Assembly (NCBI RefSeq): GCF_014672835.1
Contig: NZ_CP060244.1
Span: 785,001-849,000 of the forward strand
Direction of reading: 5' to 3'
From: Entomobacter blattae
Lineage (GTDB): Bacteria; Pseudomonadota; Alphaproteobacteria; Acetobacterales; Acetobacteraceae
Length of the DNA stretch: 64,000 bases
In this document: one piece after another, positions 1 to 10,879 of the stretch
Numbering within the stretch: position 1 is the stretch's first letter
Layout of the letters: each line of letters begins with the position of its first letter
Notes under the pieces: model-generated
What the model was told of the DNA's origin: nothing
Databases searched by the model: none
Seen by the model: only the letters and a program-made list of their open reading frames with translations
Program-made: the position numbers and the translations under genes

Positions 1-138
1 TCTGTGGTTATGGGATGTTTCTGTGAAGGGGCATTTTGTAGTCATGGATTGTTAATCTGGTGGATTTGATACGTTCATGGATGAGAGAGAAGAGAGTCTT
101 TTATTATGGGATATGTGTGGATGATTTCTGTGCATATT
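1..138 (+). other. 3' end of the 16S-23S rRNA spacer
   Basis: This stretch lies directly before the 23S rRNA 5' end and has no credible gene. By position it should be the last part of the internal transcribed spacer. The 16S gene and any spacer tRNAs would lie upstream, outside the window. Nothing else is recognisable in it. Confidence 0.7.
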
Positions 139-2886
<2,748 letters not shown>

Positions 2887-3032
2887 TTTATGGCCTGCTT
2901 GCAGGCCCATAATGTGCACAGAGACCATCTACACACAACCTTCTCATAATTTTATGGCCTTTCTGGCTCTCGCTTTGCTCTATCCTTAAACACCTCCATC
3001 CACCCGCACACAGTTTATCGGGTGGGCTTGAT

Positions 3033-3151
3033 GACTTGGTGGCTATGGCGGGGAATGATCCACCCGATCCCATCCCGAACTCGGCCGTGAAATGCCCCAG
3101 CGCCTATGATACTGCGTCTTAAGACGTGGGAAAGTCGGTCGCCGCCAGGTC
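3033..3151 (+). rRNA. rrf: 5S ribosomal RNA
   Basis: The 119-nt segment has the typical 5S core CCCATCCCGAACTCGG. Its terminal stem is formed by GACTTGGTGGC at the start and GCCGCCAGGTC at the end, which pair with G-U wobbles. It follows the 23S gene by about 150 bases and precedes tRNA-fMet, a common alphaproteobacterial rrn order. Confidence 0.95.
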
Positions 3152-3194
3152 TTTAAGCCCACTCGACCCCCTAAGAGCTCATCAATACACCTAA

Positions 3195-3271
<77 letters not shown>

Positions 3272-3494
3272 AAAAAATCATTCCATACAAGTTATAAAAT
3301 ATCCACCCTCAATGCTATATATTAGTATATTACAGAGGGGAATAGATCTCCTAACCATAATAATAATTACTGAGCAGGTAATGGGTAGGTTCTCCCATAA
3401 GTTATGTCTCTTTCGTGCCAGATTTTGTTATGGGGTCAATCTCATCCTTCCTTCTGCTTTTTGTAAGCTACACTTTCATAAAAAGGTAAAATTT

Positions 3495-5720
3495 ATGTTT
3501 AAGAGGTTCAATTTTTTACTGTTTATAAATAGTTTTTTGTTTTTTACTCAAAATTCTTATGCTGAGAGTTCTAATTCTATTTTACGAATGACGACAGTTT
3601 CCAATCTTGTGGTTAATGATAGTAATAATAAACCACTTATTTGGTTGGGGCCTGGTGGAAATGAAGGTGATTATGATTTCTCATTTGCAGGTAAAGAACA
3701 AAATTTTATAGGTGGTTTTGATAAAAAGAATGGCTTAAAAGCATCTCAGTCATTATATATTTCAGGTAGACCCTATAGTGGATATCATATGGGGTGTACC
3801 TTGTGCGTTGTAACAACGGAAGATCCTTTTTCGCAAGGAGGAGGCCAGCCGGCTATTTCTCAAACGTTATCGGGAATACCTTCAGATATGTATGGTTCTG
3901 GAGTTGATCAGGTTGGTTTTTTTGAATATATCAACAATACGGCTGCTCGTATTATTGCTGACGTCGACCATTATGAGAATGATCGCGTTGTGTTTAAAAC
4001 GCCATTAACACAAGATCAAATGTCACAAATACATCCTTTTATGATTATTCAAACTAACACTCTTGCCCCTAACATATCAGAAAAATCTAAAGAAGGTGAG
4101 CTTCCGTCTTTAAGAAATTATTCGGGTTATGTTAGCAATGCTTCTGATGCAATTACACAGAATTATATCAAAGTTATGAATTGGTTTGTTGTTGGTGAAA
4201 AAGATACATTTGGGAAAGTTCCTGATGCAGGGAATAAAGATGCGTTGGAACGTTGGTATTCCAATTATGGAAAACCAGTGGTGTTTATAGGTCAGCCTAC
4301 AAAAAGTTTTGGACGTAATTTAGTTATGAAGTACAAGGGAGGAGGAACCAATGCTAAGTCTTTAATTCATTCTTTTGAAGGGGAGGAATTGGATATGATG
4401 ATTTCTGATGAATATCGACCACATAGTATATCAATGCATGGAATGACTATTGGGGCTATTTCTTATACTAATTCTCTTGAAGGAACGGATATATTTACTA
4501 ATGATAGTTGGGATTTAAAATTAGCAGGAGAGGTTCCAGAACATTTATTAATAGATGAAGGCTCTACTAATAATGTTATTAATTCTAATTCTTTATATGT
4601 GCATAGTTTTGAAGGGGTGGCAGGCAAGGGAAAAAGTATAGGTAATCATCTATTGTCACAAAAAAGAATTGGTTGGGAATATGACCAATTTAGTGACAAG
4701 AGTGATCAAACTGGTGCCGGGAATAGATTTCGTTTAGTAAATTATCTCTCTAAAGATACAGCTGCCAATAATTGGTCTGGAACTTCTATGCATTTGAGTT
4801 TGTTGATAGATGGTAATGAATCTGATATTGAATCGGGGGTTAATGAAGGAGAAATTATATGGAACCAGCAGGGTCAAAATAATGGGGGGATCAGTCTCTG
4901 TGGTGGTTCAGGTGTATGCGGTTTAGTTGAAAAATATGATGGGAGTATAATCTTAAATTCAACTTATCTAAAAAAAGGAGCAGTTTTGTCTTTTCAAGGA
5001 AATGACAATTCAGACGGTATTACTATTAATCGCACAGATGACAATAATCTTTTATTCAAGTCAAATATTTCTAATACAAAAATCGGCTTGCGTGGTTTGG
5101 ATAGTATAACATTTAATGCTACAACTTATGATGATAGAATTGAAAAAGTTACAGGTCAGGGAGCTGTATTGGGATGGAATAATAGTAAAGCAGATTATAA
5201 GTCATACTTTGTTAATATTTCTCCTTCTACAAATAGTAATCTCGGTGGGTTTAAATTTTATAATGTTTTGAGTGGCACTACTATTCGAGACGTTGCCCCC
5301 ATATTTGAAATCTCTTCTACTGGGTCAGTAACAACAAATAATGTTTTAGTAAAAGGTGATATCATTTTAGTTAATAGTGGTGGACTGAAAATTATTTCTC
5401 CTGGTACTGCTATTTCAGATGACAATCCTGTAGTTACAGCAGATGCTCGCGATAGTATTATATTTAAAACCGCTTCTGGTAGAGGAATTACAATTACTTC
5501 GAATCAGATTAAAGCTATTGATAGTATTAATGCAGGTAACAAATTAATTATAAAAGCAGTCACTTATAGCCAATTAGAAAAAAACCAGCTATTACAAGGG
5601 ACTCAACAATATTGTTCTGATTGTTATTCAAGTGCAAACTCACACCATAAAAAAGGTATACCAGTTTGGTGGGATGGTTCTAACTGGACGGATTCACTTG
5701 GCGAAGTGATTCAACATTAA
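3495..5720 (+). CDS. Large secreted protein of unknown function
   Basis: The product is 741 aa, starting at the ATG at 3495, which has AAAAAGG upstream and opens a clear Sec signal peptide (MFKRFNFLLF, then hydrophobic, ending near SYA). The frame stays open upstream to 3312 but that stretch lacks protein-like composition. The mature protein is rich in N, S, G and T, with repeated short beta-type segments. It ends with a paired-cysteine motif (CSDC) and a tail containing VWWDGSNW. I do not recognise the family. The C-terminal block is reminiscent of tail-fibre or adhesin ends that display a ligand-binding tip, but no other phage gene is nearby. The gene is markedly AT-rich compared with the window, which suggests transfer. 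It lies alone after the rRNA operon and a hairpin follows. Confidence 0.75.
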   Translation: MFKRFNFLLFINSFLFFTQNSYAESSNSILRMTTVSNLVVNDSNNKPLIWLGPGGNEGDYDFSFAGKEQNFIGGFDKKNGLKASQSLYISGRPYSGYHMGCTLCVVTTEDPFSQGGGQPAISQTLSGIPSDMYGSGVDQVGFFEYINNTAARIIADVDHYENDRVVFKTPLTQDQMSQIHPFMIIQTNTLAPNISEKSKEGELPSLRNYSGYVSNASDAITQNYIKVMNWFVVGEKDTFGKVPDAGNKDALERWYSNYGKPVVFIGQPTKSFGRNLVMKYKGGGTNAKSLIHSFEGEELDMMISDEYRPHSISMHGMTIGAISYTNSLEGTDIFTNDSWDLKLAGEVPEHLLIDEGSTNNVINSNSLYVHSFEGVAGKGKSIGNHLLSQKRIGWEYDQFSDKSDQTGAGNRFRLVNYLSKDTAANNWSGTSMHLSLLIDGNESDIESGVNEGEIIWNQQGQNNGGISLCGGSGVCGLVEKYDGSIILNSTYLKKGAVLSFQGNDNSDGITINRTDDNNLLFKSNISNTKIGLRGLDSITFNATTYDDRIEKVTGQGAVLGWNNSKADYKSYFVNISPSTNSNLGGFKFYNVLSGTTIRDVAPIFEISSTGSVTTNNVLVKGDIILVNSGGLKIISPGTAISDDNPVVTADARDSIIFKTASGRGITITSNQIKAIDSINAGNKLIIKAVTYSQLEKNQLLQGTQQYCSDCYSSANSHHKKGIPVWWDGSNWTDSLGEVIQH

Positions 5721-5740
5721 AAGGAGTTTTTGATATTAGG

Positions 5741-5768
5741 ATTCATAGCTACCTAAATAGCTATGAAT
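5741..5768 (+). terminator. Hairpin after the secreted-protein gene
   Basis: ATTCATAGCT (5741-5750) and AGCTATGAAT (5759-5768) form a perfect 10-bp stem with an 8-nt loop, 20 bases after the stop. A related arm follows at about 5780 (ATAGCTATGATTATGAA), allowing an alternative pairing. There is no strong T-run, so it may be a 3' stabilising hairpin rather than a classic intrinsic terminator. Confidence 0.45.
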
Positions 5769-5807
5769 CTATCTAAAGATAGCTATGATTATGAATTTCA
5801 TTATCTA

Positions 5808-5870
5808 TAAAGGTTTTTTGCTAGGTTAGTAATAAAATAAATTATAAACAAATTTAAATAGTTAATTTTA
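5808..5870. repeat. AT-rich intergenic element, copy 1
   Basis: The block from AAGGTTTTTTGCTAGG through AATAAAATAAATTATAAAC is echoed at about 18338-18450, where AAGATTTTTTTCCAGGTTAG is followed by two copies of GAATAAAATAAATTAT. Both copies lie outside genes. The similarity could be a dispersed repeat or base composition; the shared order of sub-blocks favours a real relation. Confidence 0.35.
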
Positions 5871-5961
5871 AAAGTGATGTTTTGCTTTTTCTATGAAGAT
5901 TTTCATAATTTTAGATAAAAAATTTTTTAAATTCAATGCTGATACTTTTTATATTTATACA

Positions 5962-6801
5962 TTATGAAATAAAATTTATTTTTTTCAAATCGTTATATTC
6001 TTTAAGATAATTTTCCCATAATGGAACGTAATGAGCATAACCAGAAGTGTTTTGAAAAAACCAATGTCTCCAAGTATGAAAAGACGGATCATTTTCTCTA
6101 TAAGTGGCATCTTCTAGTAATTTTCTTGAGGCAGCAGCTTTAGGTCCATGAAAATGAACTATACAAGTGTTTTCATTTTCTCCCCAATATGGTTTCCAAT
6201 TATATTTACTAGATAAAGGACTCCAATTCTGATTATAAAATATTCTTAATAGCTCTTGATCATAACCTGATATGTAACGAAAATTATCACACATAAATTC
6301 AACTAATGCTAAATAATCATTGCGCAATCTTTCTAAATTTAAAATTATTACCCCTGAATTCATGTCTGAATAATAATCTTGTTGACCAAATTGCCCACAT
6401 GCAGCAAAAATTTCTGGCTTGCAAAAATCCAATTGTGGGTTCTTGAGAAATAATACATCGCAGTCAGTATATAATACGTATTTTTCAACTCTTTCTATTA
6501 ATGGTATATCTAAACGTAAAAAGGCACCAGCGGCAGTTTGCATATAATTAGGCCACTCTGGACGTTGTTGTGTTTGAGCTTGTTGTAATTTATCATAGAA
6601 AGTAATTCTGTGATAAATTACATTAACTCCAAAACTTTTCATTTCTTGTGTAAAATCACATTCGTTACCATCAAAAAGCAAATTTGCTTCTAATGTTGTA
6701 TTTTTTTTTGCTGATAGTATAGCTACTTTAATACAATCACTAAAACCATGGTCTGGATCGTTATTTAAAGTTTCCTGAGTAATTGCAAAAAACCATTTCA
6801 T
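5962..6801 (-). CDS. Glycosyltransferase, family 8-like
   Basis: The product is 279 aa, starting at ATG 6801, which has TAAGGAAC just upstream; a longer open frame extends to 6933 without a site. The protein resembles GT-A-fold sugar transferases of the glycogenin/LgtC type. An N-terminal Rossmann-like region leads to the DxD metal/nucleotide-sugar motif (TDCD, residues 112-115). This is followed by MNSGVIILNL and, near the end, IVHFHGPKAA, the usual His-containing C-terminal motif. No membrane segment is evident, so it should act in the cytoplasm, probably transferring a hexose to a glycan or lipid precursor. It is the last gene of an AT-rich minus-strand set next to galE, which could supply UDP-galactose. 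Acceptor and sugar cannot be inferred. Confidence 0.8.
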   Translation of the reverse strand: MKWFFAITQETLNNDPDHGFSDCIKVAILSAKKNTTLEANLLFDGNECDFTQEMKSFGVNVIYHRITFYDKLQQAQTQQRPEWPNYMQTAAGAFLRLDIPLIERVEKYVLYTDCDVLFLKNPQLDFCKPEIFAACGQFGQQDYYSDMNSGVIILNLERLRNDYLALVEFMCDNFRYISGYDQELLRIFYNQNWSPLSSKYNWKPYWGENENTCIVHFHGPKAAASRKLLEDATYRENDPSFHTWRHWFFQNTSGYAHYVPLWENYLKEYNDLKKINFIS

Positions 6802-6910
6802 TTTAAGTTCCTTAATTGTTAGGTAGTGCAGAACTTGAAAATTAAATCTTTTTTTGGTGAAGTGCAATATTAGAATTTGGTTGAATATAATGATTATATT
6901 TTTATAATAG

Positions 6911-7504
6911 TTATGTACAGTTAAGTTGTACAAAAATTTTGTGATCTAGTAAATTCGTATAGTTTACGTAAAACTCTCCTTGTGGAGTAGATGAGACATA
7001 GCCATATGGAGTTTTAAGAGCCCAAGTATTTTTGGTAATGGGTTCAGTTTTTAATATTTGATTGTTATTTTCTATATCTATGGTATCTATCAAAGATATA
7101 TCACCAGCATCATTAAGAATTTTCAATCCAAATATATGCTCTTCGAATATTACTATAGGTGTATATGTAGAATTAATCATCATTATTTGAATAGGCCAAA
7201 TCCATTCAGACATATAGTTTAATTGATATGAAACTAATTTTTTCTTTTTAGGAGAAAAACCTAATAAAAGGCCATGATAGCCAATAATTAAATTTAATGA
7301 TATTCTCGACGGTATTTTATATTTATGATTTTCTAAAGTATCTAACCAGTAGTAAGAAAAAATATATTTATATAGATCAAATGCTTCTTGTTTATACCCT
7401 TTTTTAATAAGAGAATAGATTGTTGAAGAGATTAATATATTATCTTTTAATATAGGTTGATCGTTTATATTTTTTTGGATTTTTGGATTTTTGGATTTTT
7501 CCAA
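6911..7504 (-). CDS. Downstream part of a split gene (unknown domain)
   Basis: The open frame encodes 197 aa but has no convincing start: only a TTG at 7504 with no Shine-Dalgarno, and its first residues are encoded by the 8-bp repeat. Its frame is exactly the one that the upstream hydrolase gene would enter if one 8-bp unit were lost. It is therefore best read as the 3' half of a single gene, currently out of frame. The domain has a helical start (residues 25-60) and then a beta-rich part with WIWPIQIM, PIVIFEEHIFGLKIL and a C-terminal VNYTNLLDHKIFV. I do not recognise it; by position it could be a substrate- or glycan-binding module. AT-rich. Confidence 0.5.
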   Translation of the reverse strand: MEKSKNPKIQKNINDQPILKDNILISSTIYSLIKKGYKQEAFDLYKYIFSYYWLDTLENHKYKIPSRISLNLIIGYHGLLLGFSPKKKKLVSYQLNYMSEWIWPIQIMMINSTYTPIVIFEEHIFGLKILNDAGDISLIDTIDIENNNQILKTEPITKNTWALKTPYGYVSSTPQGEFYVNYTNLLDHKIFVQLNCT

Positions 7505-8289
7505 AAATTACTTTTTAATACTCTATAAGTTAGTAAAGGATGTTGCCTATGTCCTAAACGTAGGCGATGGTAAATATTTGTAATATTATGTCTTCTAACA
7601 TATGAGATTTTTTCTTTAAGTTTATCAAATGTTATTCTTCCTAAAGAAAAATAAATCATTTCGTGATAGATATCACTTCTTCTAAATGAAAGTGGTATAA
7701 GATGTAAAGCATAAAAAATAGGGATAAATAATAGATTATTATTTCTTGGTTTTTCTTCAAAAAAGCGTATGAGTTCTTCTTTCATCAACTTATCTGTAAG
7801 ATTATAAGGGTCAAAAAGTACAATCGTTTTTTTCTCTATTGATTCGTTTTTATTAAAATTACCTCTCCAAATGCTATTGAAATGATTAATGTGATTAGAA
7901 GATAAATTGTATTTGCTTTTGTAATACTCTATATCAATTTTGAAACTAGGTGCAAAAGAAAATACACAATCAAGATTTAATGATTTTGCGTAATATATGG
8001 CTGCAAATCCTCCAGCAGAGAAACCAATTCCTATGCTGTGTTGGTAATTTTGTGTTATTATACTAAGAGCTTTTTTTAAAGCATTTTTCATATATGACGA
8101 TGTGTACCAACTTCGTTTTTTACTTGTAAAACCAATGCATGATATTTTATGTTTTAAACAATATCCTTTCAAAAAATATTCTGTTTCAGAATTGTTTTCC
8201 TCACCTATGCCCATGAAGGTTACTATTACATAGTTAGTATCTCCAGATTCATAATGCACAACTATGTCTTCTGAATTATAAATAATCAT
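7465..8289 (-). CDS. Alpha/beta-hydrolase-like protein (5' part of a split gene)
   Basis: The frame encodes 274 aa from ATG 8289, with AGGAGATAAA just upstream. The nucleophile elbow GFSAGG lies near residue 90. The fold resembles small esterase/acyltransferase-type hydrolases seen in surface-polysaccharide loci. Asp and His candidates are FDPYNLTD and HEMIYF. The last ten or so residues (KNPKIQKSKKI) are encoded by the 8-bp repeat and look like an out-of-frame tail. The gene probably continues into the next open frame in an alternative repeat state. There is no signal peptide, so it is cytoplasmic. It is AT-rich and divergent from galE. Confidence 0.7.
   Translation of the reverse strand: MIIYNSEDIVVHYESGDTNYVIVTFMGIGEENNSETEYFLKGYCLKHKISCIGFTSKKRSWYTSSYMKNALKKALSIITQNYQHSIGIGFSAGGFAAIYYAKSLNLDCVFSFAPSFKIDIEYYKSKYNLSSNHINHFNSIWRGNFNKNESIEKKTIVLFDPYNLTDKLMKEELIRFFEEKPRNNNLLFIPIFYALHLIPLSFRRSDIYHEMIYFSLGRITFDKLKEKISYVRRHNITNIYHRLRLGHRQHPLLTYRVLKSNFWKNPKIQKSKKI
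7477..7500. repeat. 8-bp tandem repeat (GGATTTTT x3) at gene junction
   Basis: Three perfect copies of GGATTTTT (AAAAATCC on the coding strand) occupy 7477-7500, preceded by a near-copy ATTTTTTT. Eight is not a multiple of three, so any change in copy number shifts the reading frame. Arithmetic on the two flanking frames shows that loss of one unit (or gain of two) joins 7501-8289 with 6911-7492 into one frame of 456 codons without a stop. Confidence 0.8.
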
Positions 8290-8363
8290 TTTATCTCCTA
8301 AAAATTAATATATAAATATGATATGTTGATTAAAAATTAATGTGGAATAGTGAGATATTATTG

Positions 8364-9389
8364 ATGGGTAAATATTTGGTTACAGGAGGAGCAGGTTACG
8401 TAGGTATACACGTTGTTCTGGCTTTATTAGAAGCAGGACATGAAGTTGCAGTTTTAGATAATCTTAGTAGAGGTCATCGTAAATATATTCCAAAATTGGT
8501 TGAGTTTTTTAAAATTGATTTAGCAGATAAAGTCGGGGTAGAACAAGTAGTTGCTTCTCAACCGTGGGATGGAGTTTTGCATTTTGCTGCGCTTTCCCTC
8601 GTGGGGGAAAGTATGCGAGATCCGTTTTTATATTTACGCCAAAACTATATGAATTCTCTTAATCTTATAGAAGCGTGTGTCAAGCATGGGATCAAACGGT
8701 TTGTTTTTTCCTCTACAGCGGCTTTGTTTGGCGGGGTCCAAACCCCTCCTATAGCCGATACAGCGCCTATAGATCCTGGCTCGCCCTATGGAGAAAGTAA
8801 ATTTATGATAGAGCGTGTCTTGGTATGGGCAGAGCGTGTCTATGGGATGTATAGTGCTAGTTTACGGTATTTTAATGCCGCAGGTGCCGACCCTAAAGGC
8901 CGAGCCGGTGAAGACCATACGCCTGAAACTCACCTTATTCCTTTAACCATTGATGCAGCTTTGGGGTATAACTCTGGCTTAAAGGTGTTTGGCAATAATT
9001 ACCCTACCCGAGATGGAACCTGTGTAAGGGATTATATTCATGTGAATGACCTGGCCAGTGCCCATCTTTTAGCGATGGAGCATATCAAGGGTCGCTCGGT
9101 GCGATATAATCTGGGAAATGGGCAAGGGTTTACCAATCTTGAAGTGATCCAAAGCGTTGAGCGGGTCACAGGGAAGAAAGTTCCCTGGGAATGGGCTGCT
9201 CCTCGCTTTGGGGATCCAGATGTGCTTGTTGCAGATTCAGCACGTATACGCCAGGAATTGGGATGGAAACCGGAATATACTGTCCTTGATCAGATTATTG
9301 AAACGGCTGTTCGGTGGCGTGTGGCTCATCCCAATGGGTATTCCTCACTTAAACAAAAATTGTTAGTAGGGAATAGTAAGCATATATGA
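8364..9389 (+). CDS. galE: UDP-glucose 4-epimerase
   Basis: A 341-aa extended short-chain dehydrogenase, close to normal GalE length. It interconverts UDP-glucose and UDP-galactose in the cytoplasm using bound NAD. Motifs: the N-terminal Rossmann fingerprint TGGAGYVG, LHFAALSLVGES, the catalytic YGESK (YxxxK) with SSTAALFG before it, RYFNAAGAD, and the C-terminal GNGQGFTNLEV. The start at 8364 places the fingerprint within a few residues of the N-terminus; an in-frame ATG at 8340 would add eight unlikely residues. It is divergent from the AT-rich hydrolase gene and upstream of three discoidin-type proteins. This suggests a role in supplying galactose for a surface glycan handled by the neighbours. 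Confidence 0.93.
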   Translation: MGKYLVTGGAGYVGIHVVLALLEAGHEVAVLDNLSRGHRKYIPKLVEFFKIDLADKVGVEQVVASQPWDGVLHFAALSLVGESMRDPFLYLRQNYMNSLNLIEACVKHGIKRFVFSSTAALFGGVQTPPIADTAPIDPGSPYGESKFMIERVLVWAERVYGMYSASLRYFNAAGADPKGRAGEDHTPETHLIPLTIDAALGYNSGLKVFGNNYPTRDGTCVRDYIHVNDLASAHLLAMEHIKGRSVRYNLGNGQGFTNLEVIQSVERVTGKKVPWEWAAPRFGDPDVLVADSARIRQELGWKPEYTVLDQIIETAVRWRVAHPNGYSSLKQKLLVGNSKHI

Positions 9390-9460
9390 AAAATAACAAA
9401 TATAGCTATTTATATTAAAGTCTAAATTTCACATTAATTATTTAAAAGAAATATATAATT

Positions 9461-10735
9461 ATGTATTCAAAGAATGAATCAAGAATAATCATTTCAAATG
9501 ATAACTATGAAGTAACGTATTTAGACAGATTCTCATCAAATGTAAGTATTGTATTTTCCAGTGCGGGGGGGGTTGCCCTAGCTCAGCCGGTAGAAGAATT
9601 TAAAAAGACAATCACCCAGTTTGATACGTCCTATATTTTTGTTCGTTCTGTGCATTTGGATTGGTATAATAACAGAAATGCTATAAAAACCTTTGAACAG
9701 GTGGCAGAGTTTTGCAAAGATTTTGAAAAAATCTACGTTCTTGGTGAAAGTCATGGGGGATCGGGGGCATTATTATTCTCTGAATTTTGCCCCAATATTT
9801 ACAGGATATTGGCTTTTGTGCCCCAATACTCGGCCTTGCCCTCCTTTTGTAAATGGTATGGTCCCTTAAGTGTTGTTGATGGCGTTATTAAAGAATTTAT
9901 TTTTTCTGATTACTCGCGGGAAGAAGCCCTTTCCAAATCTGTATTGATTTTTCCAGCCTGGAGCTATGAAGATGCCCTGCATGGTCGCTTCTTCAAATCT
10001 GACGGGTTTGATGTTGTTTTTTTGAAAACACATGCCCATGCCATGGCCGCCTTCTTAAAGTTGTTTGAAAGTAAAAATTACCTTCAGCAGGTGATGCGTG
10101 CATTCTATGATAGTAATTTTGAGTTTTCTGCAAAGAATTATCTCAATTTGTTACATCCCTTAGCAGAAAGATCTTTTAAACCCTATGTTCATTGGATTGG
10201 CGATCGGACAGCCCCCCACGAGCTCTTCATTAAAAAACCCTCTTACCCTTTGATCTCTCAGGGGAAAAAAGCCACTCAAAGTTCATTTTCTGAGCAATTC
10301 TCCCAAGAAAAGAGCCCAGAGAAGGATGCGGAGAGGGTTTTAAATGAACCCTTAACTGAGAAATATAATAATCATACTGGTATGGAGCCCGCGCCATGGT
10401 GGCAGGTTGATCTTGGTGAGATATACCATGTCCGACACATCATCATCTATAATCGTGGAGATGAGATTGATTGGGCAATGCGTTTTTTACAGTTTACGAT
10501 TATGGTTTCAGAGAATGGCCATATCTGGCGTACCTTATATAAAAAAACAAATAATGAGCCTGTGGGAGGCCTTTATGGAAAGCCCTTCAGCTTGCCGTGC
10601 TCTATTATGGCACGGTTTGTTAAGATAGTGCTGAATGCTCATAACGTATTAAACCTTGCGCGCGTGGAAATTTATGGTGAAACGGTTGTGAGTGAGGTGA
10701 GGGGTAATGATGAAGTGCATTTTTTGAGAGAATAA
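9461..10735 (+). CDS. Alpha/beta-hydrolase-like + F5/8C (discoidin) protein, paralogue 1
   Basis: Encodes 424 aa. Residues 1-255 form an alpha/beta-hydrolase-like domain with the nucleophile elbow GESHGGSG (near 97-104) and a conserved SDGFDVVFLKT-HAHAMA segment that could hold the Asp and His. Residues 265-415 form an F5/8-type-C domain: KKATQSS, PWWQVDLG, IIIYNRGDEIDW, SENGHIW, ARFVKIVLN and ARVEIYGE. Such domains usually bind glycans or phospholipids. No signal peptide or membrane span, so the protein is apparently cytosolic. Two near-identical architectures follow in tandem. The Shine-Dalgarno is weak (AAAAGAAA). The function is unknown; a glycan-modifying or glycan-binding enzyme is a reasonable inference from the galE and glycosyltransferase neighbours. 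Confidence 0.8.
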   Translation: MYSKNESRIIISNDNYEVTYLDRFSSNVSIVFSSAGGVALAQPVEEFKKTITQFDTSYIFVRSVHLDWYNNRNAIKTFEQVAEFCKDFEKIYVLGESHGGSGALLFSEFCPNIYRILAFVPQYSALPSFCKWYGPLSVVDGVIKEFIFSDYSREEALSKSVLIFPAWSYEDALHGRFFKSDGFDVVFLKTHAHAMAAFLKLFESKNYLQQVMRAFYDSNFEFSAKNYLNLLHPLAERSFKPYVHWIGDRTAPHELFIKKPSYPLISQGKKATQSSFSEQFSQEKSPEKDAERVLNEPLTEKYNNHTGMEPAPWWQVDLGEIYHVRHIIIYNRGDEIDWAMRFLQFTIMVSENGHIWRTLYKKTNNEPVGGLYGKPFSLPCSIMARFVKIVLNAHNVLNLARVEIYGETVVSEVRGNDEVHFLRE

Positions 10736-10879
10736 ATATTCAATAATAATAATTTTTGTTAAGAAACGATAATAAGATTTTTTCGGAATCGAGACTGAAA
10801 ATCAGTAGCTAAGGCTAAAAGAGTATCCGAAGAAAAAACAATATCAAAAAAAACAATATTAAAGGTAAAGGGGCTTAGT

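Noticed and set aside
3495..5720. Prophage tail gene
   Set aside because: Has a Sec signal peptide and no other phage genes or integrase nearby.
6801..6933. Extended N-terminus of the glycosyltransferase
   Set aside because: TAAGGAAC directly precedes ATG 6801 and the upstream 44 codons are low-complexity AT-rich sequence.
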